64,000 nt of DNA from Amycolatopsis endophytica (GTDB taxonomy: Bacteria > Actinomycetota > Actinomycetes > Mycobacteriales > Pseudonocardiaceae), in assembly GCF_013410405.1 (NCBI RefSeq), contig NZ_JACCFK010000001.1, positions 3,224,001 to 3,288,000 of the forward strand, in the 5' to 3' direction. The notes below the pieces were generated by a model. It did no database searches. It was not told the origin of the DNA and saw only the letters and a list, made by a program, of their open reading frames with translations. A program made the translations under genes and the position numbers. Shown here one piece after another: positions 57,459 through 64,000 of this stretch. The stretch's first letter is position 1, and the number at the start of each line of letters is the position of its first letter.

Positions 57459-58877
57459 TCACCCGTACTGCGTCGAGCAGGGCCCGGACCCCTGCAGATA
57501 CCCGGTCCGCATGGCCTCCACCCGGTTGAACCCACTGGCCGCAGGCTTCCCGCTCACATCAGCCGCCACGAGCGAATCCGGCCGCAGCAGATCCGAAATC
57601 GCCTCATCCAGGTCCCCAGCCGAGATCCGCAACTGGTCCCCGCCCTGCAACTGATTGGTGGCCGCGGCCCAAGCCCCCACCAGACACGCCGTCCGCAACC
57701 CGGCATTCGCGTTGTCCAGCGACGCCCCGACGCCCTTCTGAATGCCCAGCGCGTACCGGGACGCGACTTCGGAGAACGCCGCGAAGTCGCCGTGCCCGCC
57801 GCTGCTGGAGCCGGTGAACTCGCCATCCTGGTCGACCGGCTGTCCCAGTTCGGCGAGTGCCGCCAGGTCGATGCTGACCGTGTTGTCGCCGGTGCAGTAG
57901 GTCGCGGGCGGGGTGGACGTCCCGGTCGGGCAGGTGCCGCCGTTGTCCACGATTTCCGGTGCCTGCACCCCGGCGCCGGAGAATGCCTGATCGAGGCTCG
58001 TTTTCAGCAGGTCGATCGCGTCCTGGTCGACGTCGATGTCGCCGTCGTGGTCACCGGAGTCGAACGGGCGCTCGGTGAGGCGGGGCTGGATGGTGTCCAT
58101 CGTCATCCCGGCGCACTCCTTCGGGCCCTGTTCGAAGCCGATCTGGAAGGCGTAGGTGCGGTCGAAGCCGGTGCCGTGCGCGGACCGGTCGGTCGCCGCC
58201 GTGCCCGCGCTGTCGCGCACCAGGAACAGCGACGACAGCGCCGAGTTCAGACCGTCGGACGTGGACACCGTGAAGTACTTGCTCTTGCCCTCGGCGACCC
58301 AGCGGTAGTAGCCGCCCGCGAAGCAGTCGGCCTGCTGCTCCTTGACGATCGTGGGGGTGTTGCGGGTGATGCCCGCCTTGTCGGCGATCCGGTACTGCAC
58401 CGCGTGCCCGAACTCGTGCGCCAGCACGGTGACCACCGACAGTGGCCCGAACTGGTCCATCATCGTCGGCAGCAGCACTCCGCGATCCCAGGCGACCGAG
58501 TCGTCGAGGCTGCAGTAGAAGGCGTTGGCGTTGTCGCGGGTGTCGCCGCAGCCGTTCTCCTGGTTCTCGCCCTCGGAGTCGTAGGACAGCAGCGACTTCA
58601 CCGGCTCGAACCGCACACCGAAGGACGACGGCAGCGCGTCGGACCAGTAGTCCTCGACGTCGGCGATCGTGGCGACGGCGACCCGGTCGGCCTCGTCGTC
58701 GCTCACGTTGGTCACATCGAGGTCCGGCGTCGGCGCGTTCGGTTTCAGGCCGCTCTCGAAGTGCGTGATCGGCAGACCCGCGACGTCACCCTCCGACAGG
58801 GACGCGGATTTCCCGTCGCTGCACGCGGCCAGCGCGAGCGCCAGCATCCCGGTCAGCGCCACCAGTGATCGCCGCAC
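57459..58877 (-). CDS. Neutral zinc metallopeptidase, secreted lipoprotein
   Basis: Exported protein of 472 residues. The signal MRRSLVALTGMLALALAAC ends in a lipobox (LAAC). The zinc site is VVTVLAHEFGHAVQYRIADK, with the third ligand Glu in IVKEQQADCFAGGYYRWVAE. This is the YpfJ-type neutral zinc peptidase arrangement. Two Cys pairs in the centre and C-terminus (GGTCPTGTSTPPATYC, GSGPC) suggest disulfides. The Asp-rich segment DSGDHDGDIDVDQDAID might bind calcium. Divergent from the glucan phosphorylase gene. Confidence 0.9.
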   Translation of the reverse strand: MRRSLVALTGMLALALAACSDGKSASLSEGDVAGLPITHFESGLKPNAPTPDLDVTNVSDDEADRVAVATIADVEDYWSDALPSSFGVRFEPVKSLLSYDSEGENQENGCGDTRDNANAFYCSLDDSVAWDRGVLLPTMMDQFGPLSVVTVLAHEFGHAVQYRIADKAGITRNTPTIVKEQQADCFAGGYYRWVAEGKSKYFTVSTSDGLNSALSSLFLVRDSAGTAATDRSAHGTGFDRTYAFQIGFEQGPKECAGMTMDTIQPRLTERPFDSGDHDGDIDVDQDAIDLLKTSLDQAFSGAGVQAPEIVDNGGTCPTGTSTPPATYCTGDNTVSIDLAALAELGQPVDQDGEFTGSSSGGHGDFAAFSEVASRYALGIQKGVGASLDNANAGLRTACLVGAWAAATNQLQGGDQLRISAGDLDEAISDLLRPDSLVAADVSGKPAASGFNRVEAMRTGYLQGSGPCSTQYG

Positions 58878-58940
58878 CCGGCCCCCCCTCGATGTTCGTC
58901 ACGCTTGTCGCAGCGCACCTTACCGATATCGTCGATCCCC

Positions 58941-61481
58941 ATGAGAGCAATCCGCCGGTTCACCGTCCGCGCGAGCCTGCCCGAGCCGCTGGCCGGGTTG
59001 CGCGCGCTGGCCACCAACCTGCGCTGGACGTGGCATCCGCCGACCCGCGACCTGTTCGCGTCGATGGACGACGAGCTGTTCCGGCGGGTACGGGACCCGC
59101 TCCGCATGCTCACCGCGGTGTCGCCGGCGCGGCTGGAGGAGCTGGCCGCGGACGAGGACTTCCTGGCCCGCGCGCGCGGCATGACCGAGGACCTCGACCG
59201 GTACCTGACCGAGCGCCGCTGGTACCAGCAGCACCCGGAGGGCGACCGCGCGCCGTCGGCGATCGCGTACTTCTCGATGGAGTTCGGTGTGCACGAGGCG
59301 CTGCCGAACTACTCGGGCGGGCTCGGGGTGCTCGCCGGTGACCACCTCAAGGCCGCCTCCGATCTGGGCGTGCCGCTGATCGGTGTCGGGCCGCTGTACC
59401 GGTCCGGCTACTTCCGGCAGGCGCTGTCGCTGGATGGCTGGCAGGTCGAGCACTACCCGGTGATCGAGCCGAGCGCGCTGCCGCTGGACCTGCTCACCGA
59501 CGCCGACTCCGAGCCGGTGCTGGTGCACGTCGCGATGCCGGGCGGCCGCGACCTGTACGCGCAGGTGTGGCAGGCGCAGGTGGGCCGGGTGCCGTTGCTG
59601 CTGCTCGACACCGACATCGACGCCAACGACGAGGACCTGCGCCGCGTCACCGACCGGCTCTACGGCGGCGACGCCGACCACCGGATCCGGCAGGAGATCC
59701 TGGCCGGCATCGGCGGTATGCGCGCGGTGCGGCGTTACTGCGAGCTGACCGGGCATCCGCAGCCGGAGGTGTTCCACACCAACGAGGGGCACGCCGGGTT
59801 CCTCGGGCTGGAGCGGGCGCGCGAGATCATCGGCGAGCACGGTCTGGCCTTCGACGAGGCGTTGTCCGCGGTGCGGGCGGGCACCGTGTTCACCACGCAC
59901 ACCCCGGTCCCGGCGGGCATCGACCGCTTCCCGGTGGACCTGGTGCGGCACTACTTCGGCGACGGCCGCCTGCTGCCCGGCCTGGAGCTGCAGCGCATCC
60001 TCGCGCTGGGCGCCGAGGACAACCCGGGCATGTTCAACATGGCGCACATGGGCCTGCGGCTGGCGCAGCGGTCCAACGGCGTGTCCGCGCTGCACGGCCG
60101 GGTGTCGCGGCGCATGTTCGGGCGGCTGTGGCCCGGGTTCGACGACGCGGAGGTGCCGATCTCGTCGGTCACCAACGGCGTGCACGGGCCGACGTGGGTG
60201 GCGCGGGAGCTGACCGCGCTGCTGGGCGGCAAGCACAAGGCGTGGGGTCACGACGGGAAGCTGCCCAGTGAGATGGGTGTGTCCGACGAGGAGCTGTGGG
60301 CGCTGCGCCGTGACCTGCGGCAAAAGCTCGTGCTGGAGGTGCGGCGGCGGGTCCGCAACGCGTGGTTGCAGCGCGGCGCGTCCGCTCTGGAGCTGGGCTG
60401 GATCAACCAGGTCTTCGATCCCGACGTGCTGACCGTCGGGTTCGCCCGCCGCGTGCCGACGTACAAGCGGCTGACGCTGATGCTGCGTGACCCGGAACGG
60501 CTGCGGGCGCTGCTGCTGGACGAGGAACGGCCGATGCAGGTCGTCGTCGCGGGCAAGTCGCATCCCGCCGACGAGGGCGGTAAGGCGCTGATCCAGCAGG
60601 TCGTGAAGTTCACCGATGATCCGGCGATCCGGCGGCGCATGGTGTTCCTGCCGGACTACGACATGTCGATGGCCCGTTACCTCTACCGCGGTTGTGACGT
60701 GTGGCTGAACAACCCGACGCGGCCCCTGGAGGCGTGCGGGACGTCGGGCATGAAGTCGGCGCTCAACGGCGGTCTCAACCTGTCCATCAAGGACGGTTGG
60801 TGGGACGAGTGCTACGACGGCAGCAACGGGTGGGCCATCCCGACCGCGGACGGCGTCACCGACCCGCTGCGCCGCGACGAGCTGGAGTCCGCCGCGTTGT
60901 ACGACCTGCTGGGGCAGCAGGTCGCGCCGCTGTTCTACGAGCGGGACGACGCCGGTGTGCCGCGCGGATGGATGTCGATGGTGTGGCACACGCTCGACGT
61001 GCTGGGGCCGCGGGTGCAGGCGTCGCGGATGGTGCGCGAGTACGTGGAGACGGCTTATCATCCGGCGGCGGTGACCAGCGCCGAGACGGCCGCCGACGGC
61101 TATTCGGGCGCCAGGGCGCTGGCCGGGTACCGGCGGCGGCTCGACACGCTGTGGCGTCAGGTCCGGGTGCTGGACACCGAGCTGACGGTGGAGCCGCCGG
61201 AGCTGCTCGTGGTCGGCGACGAGGTCCGGGTCCGCGCGAAGGTCGACCTTGCCGGGCTCGAACCGTCCGAAGTGGACGTGCAGACGGTGGTCGGCCGGGT
61301 GGGCGACACGGACGAGCTGGCGGAGCCGATCGTGGTGTCGATGTCACCCTCGCGGGAGGGCGAGTACACGGCCTCGCTGCGGCTGCCGCGCGCCGGTTCG
61401 CTCGGGTACACCGTGCGGATCCTGCCGCGCCACGATCTGCTCGCGACCCCGGCCGAACTGGGCAAGGTCGTGCTCGCCTGA
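58941..61481 (+). CDS. glgP: Alpha-glucan (glycogen) phosphorylase
   Basis: GT35 enzyme of 846 residues releasing glucose 1-phosphate from glycogen or maltodextrin. It has the N-terminal DUF3417-type domain (LAGLRALATNLRWTWHPPTR), then IAYFSMEFGVHEALPNYSGG and LGVLAGDHLKAASDLGVPL, EVFHTNEGHAGFLGLERARE, FTTHTPVPAGIDRF, VTNGVHGPTWVARE, TVGFARRVPTYKRLTLM and the PLP/substrate region EACGTSGMKSALNGGLNLSI. A C-terminal extension of about 100 residues is found in actinobacterial homologues. ATG 58941 has no strong ribosome-binding site; no better candidate exists. Apparently monocistronic. Confidence 0.95.
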   Translation: MRAIRRFTVRASLPEPLAGLRALATNLRWTWHPPTRDLFASMDDELFRRVRDPLRMLTAVSPARLEELAADEDFLARARGMTEDLDRYLTERRWYQQHPEGDRAPSAIAYFSMEFGVHEALPNYSGGLGVLAGDHLKAASDLGVPLIGVGPLYRSGYFRQALSLDGWQVEHYPVIEPSALPLDLLTDADSEPVLVHVAMPGGRDLYAQVWQAQVGRVPLLLLDTDIDANDEDLRRVTDRLYGGDADHRIRQEILAGIGGMRAVRRYCELTGHPQPEVFHTNEGHAGFLGLERAREIIGEHGLAFDEALSAVRAGTVFTTHTPVPAGIDRFPVDLVRHYFGDGRLLPGLELQRILALGAEDNPGMFNMAHMGLRLAQRSNGVSALHGRVSRRMFGRLWPGFDDAEVPISSVTNGVHGPTWVARELTALLGGKHKAWGHDGKLPSEMGVSDEELWALRRDLRQKLVLEVRRRVRNAWLQRGASALELGWINQVFDPDVLTVGFARRVPTYKRLTLMLRDPERLRALLLDEERPMQVVVAGKSHPADEGGKALIQQVVKFTDDPAIRRRMVFLPDYDMSMARYLYRGCDVWLNNPTRPLEACGTSGMKSALNGGLNLSIKDGWWDECYDGSNGWAIPTADGVTDPLRRDELESAALYDLLGQQVAPLFYERDDAGVPRGWMSMVWHTLDVLGPRVQASRMVREYVETAYHPAAVTSAETAADGYSGARALAGYRRRLDTLWRQVRVLDTELTVEPPELLVVGDEVRVRAKVDLAGLEPSEVDVQTVVGRVGDTDELAEPIVVSMSPSREGEYTASLRLPRAGSLGYTVRILPRHDLLATPAELGKVVLA

Positions 61482-61490
61482 ACGCGGAAC

Positions 61491-61900
61491 TCACTCGCCG
61501 GAGCGCAGAACTCGCGGTCGGGAACGAGTTGAACGGTCAGAGGAAGCGGGTGCGGAGGTCGGCGCGCGGAACGCGGCGGGGAAACCGTTGACCGAGATCA
61601 CGGCGACGGTGCTGCCCCCGGCGGGCAGCACCCGCAGTGCCGCCGGCGCGGGGTAGAACGCCGCGTCCGCGGGCGTGGCGCAGTCGGCCACCCGAAGGAG
61701 TCGAACACCGGGTCGGGCACCGGCTCCAGCCCCGCGCCGGCAGCCGCACGCTCGCCGAGTGGATGATCCCGCGCCGGACCGGGACCTGCTTGCGCGCGGC
61801 CCACGCCTGTCCCGGCCGCACCCCGATGTGGATCAACGGCAGCAACCGCGTGAACACCGCCCGCGCTCGTCGCGGTGCGGCGTTGCGTGCGTGAGACGGC
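61491..61900 (-). pseudogene. Frameshifted remnant of a conserved protein
   Basis: On the minus strand, successive frames read as one sensible protein: LLPLIHIGVRPGQAWAARKQ, VPVRRGIIHSASVRLPARG, then in the next frame LEPVPDPVFDSFGWPT, then in the third ADAAFYPAPAALRVLPAGGS, TVAVISVNGFPAAFRAPTSA, ending at the stop near 61491. Two frameshifts (about 61735 and 61690) are needed. I do not recognise the family. Neither a start codon nor any N-terminal half is visible before the rhodanese terminator at 61900. Confidence 0.4.
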
Positions 61901-61916
61901 CGGGCCCAAGGCCCGG
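61900..61916 (-). terminator. Short GC hairpin after the rhodanese gene
   Basis: CCGGGCC-CAA-GGCCCGG, a perfect 7-bp stem nine bases past the rhodanese stop; no T-run. Confidence 0.55.
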
Positions 61917-61924
61917 ATCGCGAA

Positions 61925-62317
61925 CTAGGGGACGGCGGGTGTGCCGCCGGGGCGCACGGGCAGTCCGGCGCCACGCCACGCGCGGAAGCCGCCGACCAGA
62001 TCCGTCGCACGGGCGAGACCCAGCCGTCGCAGGTCGGCGGCCGCCAGGCTGGAGGCGTAGCCCTCGTTGCACACCACCACGACCGGCAGGTCCGGGTGCA
62101 CCTGCGGCAGGCGGTGGTCGCTCGACGGGTCGAGGCGCCATTCCAGGTGGATCCGCTCGACCGGCACCGAGCCGGGGATCTCGCCCTCGGCGGTCCTGTT
62201 CGCGATCGGCCGGATGTCCACGATCAGCGCGCCCTCGGCCTGCAACCGCCACGCGTCGGCGGGTTCCGCCCGCTCCAGGGAGGAACGGGCGGCCGCCAGC
62301 ATCTCGTCGATCCCCAT
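61925..62317 (-). CDS. Rhodanese-domain sulfurtransferase
   Basis: Single-domain rhodanese of 130 residues. CDC25-like opening EGALIVDIRPIANRTAEGEI and the active loop VVVCNEGYASSLAAADL, with the persulfide Cys, are intact; the last helix is GLARATDLVGGFRAWRGAGL. It transfers sulfane sulfur, here probably from cysteine breakdown. ATG 62317 shares one base with the cysteine dioxygenase stop; a GTG at 62320 is also possible. Second gene of the operon. Confidence 0.9.
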   Translation of the reverse strand: MGIDEMLAAARSSLERAEPADAWRLQAEGALIVDIRPIANRTAEGEIPGSVPVERIHLEWRLDPSSDHRLPQVHPDLPVVVVCNEGYASSLAAADLRRLGLARATDLVGGFRAWRGAGLPVRPGGTPAVP

Positions 62318-62853
62318 CACCGCAGGATGCCAGGCAGTGGCGGGATCTCGGCGGGGACGTCGGCCAGACTGCTGTACTCGCGGGTCGGCACCAGCGGCGG
62401 TGAGTAGGCGTGGATGCTCGCCGAACCCCCGGCCGCGGCGCCGGTCACCTGGTGGGCCCGCCCGGCACCGAATCCGATTCCGTCCCCGGTCGCGTGCCTG
62501 CGCTGCCGGACCGGGCCGCCGGGGTAGCGGTACTCCTCGTCCAGTTCGCCCCGCAGCACGGTGAACGAACCGGCCGCGCCGCCGTGGTCGTGCGGCGCGG
62601 TGTGCTGCCCGTCCAGCCAGGTCAGCACCCACAGCTCGATCCCGTCGGTGAGGGCGAGCCGGGCCCACCACCGCTGGTCGGTGTCGAAGTGCAGGAACTC
62701 GCCGATGGAGTCGCCGAACTCCAGCGCGACCGTGCGGGTCAGGCCGGCGAGCTGGGTCGGGGTCCACAGCAGCCGCTCCGGGTGCAGCAGCTCACCGAGC
62801 GCGGACTCGGCCAGGCGCGGGTGGATCTCGGACGAAGGCAGGACAGAGGTCAC
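62317..62853 (-). CDS. Cysteine dioxygenase-family protein
   Basis: Cupin of 178 residues oxidising cysteine to cysteine sulfinate with a non-haem iron. The metal ligands are in HTAPHDHGGAAGSFTVLRGE and the distal His in FGAGRAHQVTGAA. The N-terminal LTWLDGQHTAPHDHG pattern is that of bacterial CDO. GTG 62853 is preceded by GGAG with six-base spacing. Operon with a rhodanese and probably controlled by the upstream short ORF, so the pathway would be switched with cysteine level. Confidence 0.9.
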   Translation of the reverse strand: MTSVLPSSEIHPRLAESALGELLHPERLLWTPTQLAGLTRTVALEFGDSIGEFLHFDTDQRWWARLALTDGIELWVLTWLDGQHTAPHDHGGAAGSFTVLRGELDEEYRYPGGPVRQRRHATGDGIGFGAGRAHQVTGAAAGGSASIHAYSPPLVPTREYSSLADVPAEIPPLPGILR

Positions 62854-62906
62854 GAAAGTCTCCGGGAAAGGTCGCGTGGGCGGGGAAATGGGCGAGACGC
62901 GGCAGG

Positions 62907-63020
62907 TCAGCGACCATGCCGCGTCGGGCTACACCCGCACGAGGCGACCAGCACCAGGTCCACGGCACGGTTGCGCCAGAAACGGCGGCGCGGGAACCGG
63001 GAGGTGCTCACGCAGCGCAT
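62907..63020 (-). CDS. Upstream short ORF with Cys codons (candidate cysteine-responsive attenuator peptide)
   Basis: A 37-codon ORF starts at ATG 63020 with MRCVSTSRFPRRRFWRNRAV and ends DLVLVASCGCSPTRHGR-stop, 53 bases before the cysteine dioxygenase start. Cysteine codons at 3, 28 and 30, the arginine-rich start, the D-L-x-x-V-A-S-C-x-C ending and the location ahead of a cysteine-catabolic operon match the actinobacterial short upstream ORFs shown in mycobacteria to attenuate operons in response to cysteine. No Shine-Dalgarno is obvious, so it may be a leaderless transcript. The regulatory role is inferred. Confidence 0.6.
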   Translation of the reverse strand: MRCVSTSRFPRRRFWRNRAVDLVLVASCGCSPTRHGR

Positions 63021-63113
63021 GCTGTCACGAACTTCGGCTACCCGGGGTGACGTCCCACGAGGTGGTACGGGGGCGGCGCGACTCCGGCCGCGCTCGGCGG
63101 ACACAATGGGGCC

Positions 63114-63917
63114 GTGAGCGAGCCGAACGACCTTGACGATCTCGTGGTGCGGATGGCCGGGGTGGGGGTCCGCCGCGGCACGAACGACCTGCTGGCCGGC
63201 CTCGACTGGTCCGTGGAGCTGGACGAACGCTGGGTGGTGCTCGGCCCCAACGGCGCGGGCAAGACCACGCTGCTCCGGCTGGCCGCCGCCGAGCTGCACC
63301 CCACCACCGGGTCGCTGCACCTGCTCGGCGAGCAGATCGGCAAGACCAACATCTTCGACCTGCGCCCCCGCATCGGGTTCACCTCCGCCGCGATCGCCTC
63401 GCGCGTCCCCGGCGACGAGAAGGTCAGCGACGTCGTGGTCAGCGCCGGGTACGCGGTGATCGGCCGCTGGCGCGAGCAGTACGACTCGCTCGATACCGGC
63501 CGCGCCGGGGAACTCCTGGCCGCGATGGGCATCGGGCACCTGGCCGACCGCCTCTACGGCACGCTGTCCGAAGGTGAGCGCAAGCGCACGCTGATCGCCC
63601 GCGCCCTGATGACCGACCCCGAGCTGCTGCTGCTCGACGAGCCCGCCGCCGGTCTCGACCTCGGCGGCCGCGAGGACCTGGTGGCCCGGCTGTCCGCGCT
63701 GGCGCTGGACCCGGACGCCCCGGCCATGGTCCTCGTCACACACCACGTCGAGGAGATCCCGCCCGGCTTCACCCACGCGCTGCTGCTGCGCGACGGGCGC
63801 GCCGTGGTCGCGGGCCTGGTCGAGGACGTCCTGACCGCGGAGAACCTGTCCAAGACGTTCGACCAGGACCTGCTCCTCGAACGCTCGGGTGACCGCTACT
63901 TCGCGCGTCGCCGGTAA
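63114..63917 (+). CDS. ABC transporter ATP-binding protein
   Basis: ABC ATPase of 267 residues: Walker A VLGPNGAGKTTLLRL, Q-loop-like region RPRIGFTSAAIASRV lacking the usual Gln, signature TLSEGERKRTLIAR (LSEGE instead of LSGGQ), Walker B LLLLDEPAAGLD and H-loop VLVTHHVEEIPPG. The variant LSEGE signature and 'HHVEEIPPGFTHALLL' are typical of the stand-alone ModF/YlmA-like group, so it may not drive membrane transport. No permease gene is next to it. GTG start 63114. Confidence 0.9.
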   Translation: MSEPNDLDDLVVRMAGVGVRRGTNDLLAGLDWSVELDERWVVLGPNGAGKTTLLRLAAAELHPTTGSLHLLGEQIGKTNIFDLRPRIGFTSAAIASRVPGDEKVSDVVVSAGYAVIGRWREQYDSLDTGRAGELLAAMGIGHLADRLYGTLSEGERKRTLIARALMTDPELLLLDEPAAGLDLGGREDLVARLSALALDPDAPAMVLVTHHVEEIPPGFTHALLLRDGRAVVAGLVEDVLTAENLSKTFDQDLLLERSGDRYFARRR

Positions 63918-63924
63918 GGTCGGC

Positions 63925-63940
63925 CCTACCAGCCGGTAGG
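63925..63940. promoter_or_regulatory. Palindrome CCTACC-AGCC-GGTAGG before the last gene
   Basis: Perfect 6-bp arms around four bases between the ABC ATPase stop and the next GTG. It could be an operator of the enoyl-CoA hydratase gene. The AAGGAGG at 63948-63954 follows it. Confidence 0.35.
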
Positions 63941-63962
63941 CAAGATCAAGGAGGATGCCAGC

Positions 63963-64000
63963 GTGGGCGAGTTCGTACGGCTCGAGGTGGACGGCGGGAT
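63963..64000 (+). CDS. Start of an enoyl-CoA hydratase-like gene (partial)
   Basis: Twelve codons are present: GTG then GEFVRLEVDGG. The pattern V-R-L-E-V-D-G-G-(I/V)-A is the usual N-terminal strand of crotonase-family enzymes. A strong AAGGAGG lies eight bases upstream. The family call rests on this short stretch only. Confidence 0.5.
   Translation, partial: MGEFVRLEVDGG

Overview
The window is high-GC, densely coded DNA of an actinomycete, most likely of the Amycolatopsis/Pseudonocardiaceae type. The evidence is the strong GC third-position bias, GTG/TTG starts, a mycothiol-type DinB enzyme, crotonyl-CoA carboxylase/reductase next to methylmalonyl-CoA genes, oligoribonuclease beside tRNA-His, a DUF3817 protein and SPW-repeat membrane proteins. 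No replication origin or rRNA is present.

1-18.7 kb is core-like chromosome. It starts with acyl-CoA metabolism (MeaB GTPase, thiolase, methylmalonyl-CoA epimerase, TetR, Ccr). A DivIVA-like coiled-coil gene follows, and its 3' end has been partly triplicated downstream. Next come a universal stress protein, a class III adenylate cyclase, a divergent ProA, an M50B protease, a DinB-like enzyme, an AlkA-type glycosylase and an Erm rRNA methylase. The Erm gene has its own short leader peptide and stacked hairpins. HtrA, Orn, tRNA-His, a complete IS256-family insertion with 8-bp target duplications, an L,D-transpeptidase and tRNA-Lys complete the block.

18.7-36.9 kb looks like an inserted, partly decayed island. 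Its left end has a resolvase-type HTH protein and a broken DUF2637 gene. It is bracketed by a degenerate direct repeat of a tRNA-Ala 3' end and, further out, by solo sequences resembling type I-E CRISPR repeats. The cargo is a catabolic module: two CoA ligases, acyl-CoA dehydrogenase, enoyl-CoA hydratase, three SDRs, a ThDP-dependent lyase-type enzyme, an amidohydrolase, an alpha/beta hydrolase, a wrecked thiolase gene and two TetR regulators. Three promoter regions share an 18-bp operator-like motif (ACTGAC-N6-ATCA), which suggests one regulon. The gene set resembles aerobic alicyclic or branched carboxylate degradation, but the substrate is unknown.

36.9-49.5 kb carries amine, organic acid and peptide metabolism: an MHS-type transporter, PucR regulator, FAD oxidase, gamma-glutamyltranspeptidase-like enzyme, FMN alpha-hydroxy-acid oxidase with a GntR regulator and two matching operators, a relic erythromycin esterase, an amidohydrolase, a MocR regulator, an AhpD-like protein and a PEP-mutase-family lyase.

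49.5-54.5 kb is one minus-strand sugar-uptake operon (LacI, ManA-like isomerase, CUT2 ABC transporter) with a 31-codon ORF stitched between ATPase and permease. 54.5-64 kb holds housekeeping and stress genes (DUF3817, MarR, thiamine-binding protein, thioredoxin-TPR protein, zinc protease, alpha-glucan phosphorylase), a frameshifted relic, a cysteine dioxygenase-rhodanese operon preceded by a cysteine-containing short upstream ORF, an ABC ATPase and the start of an enoyl-CoA hydratase gene.
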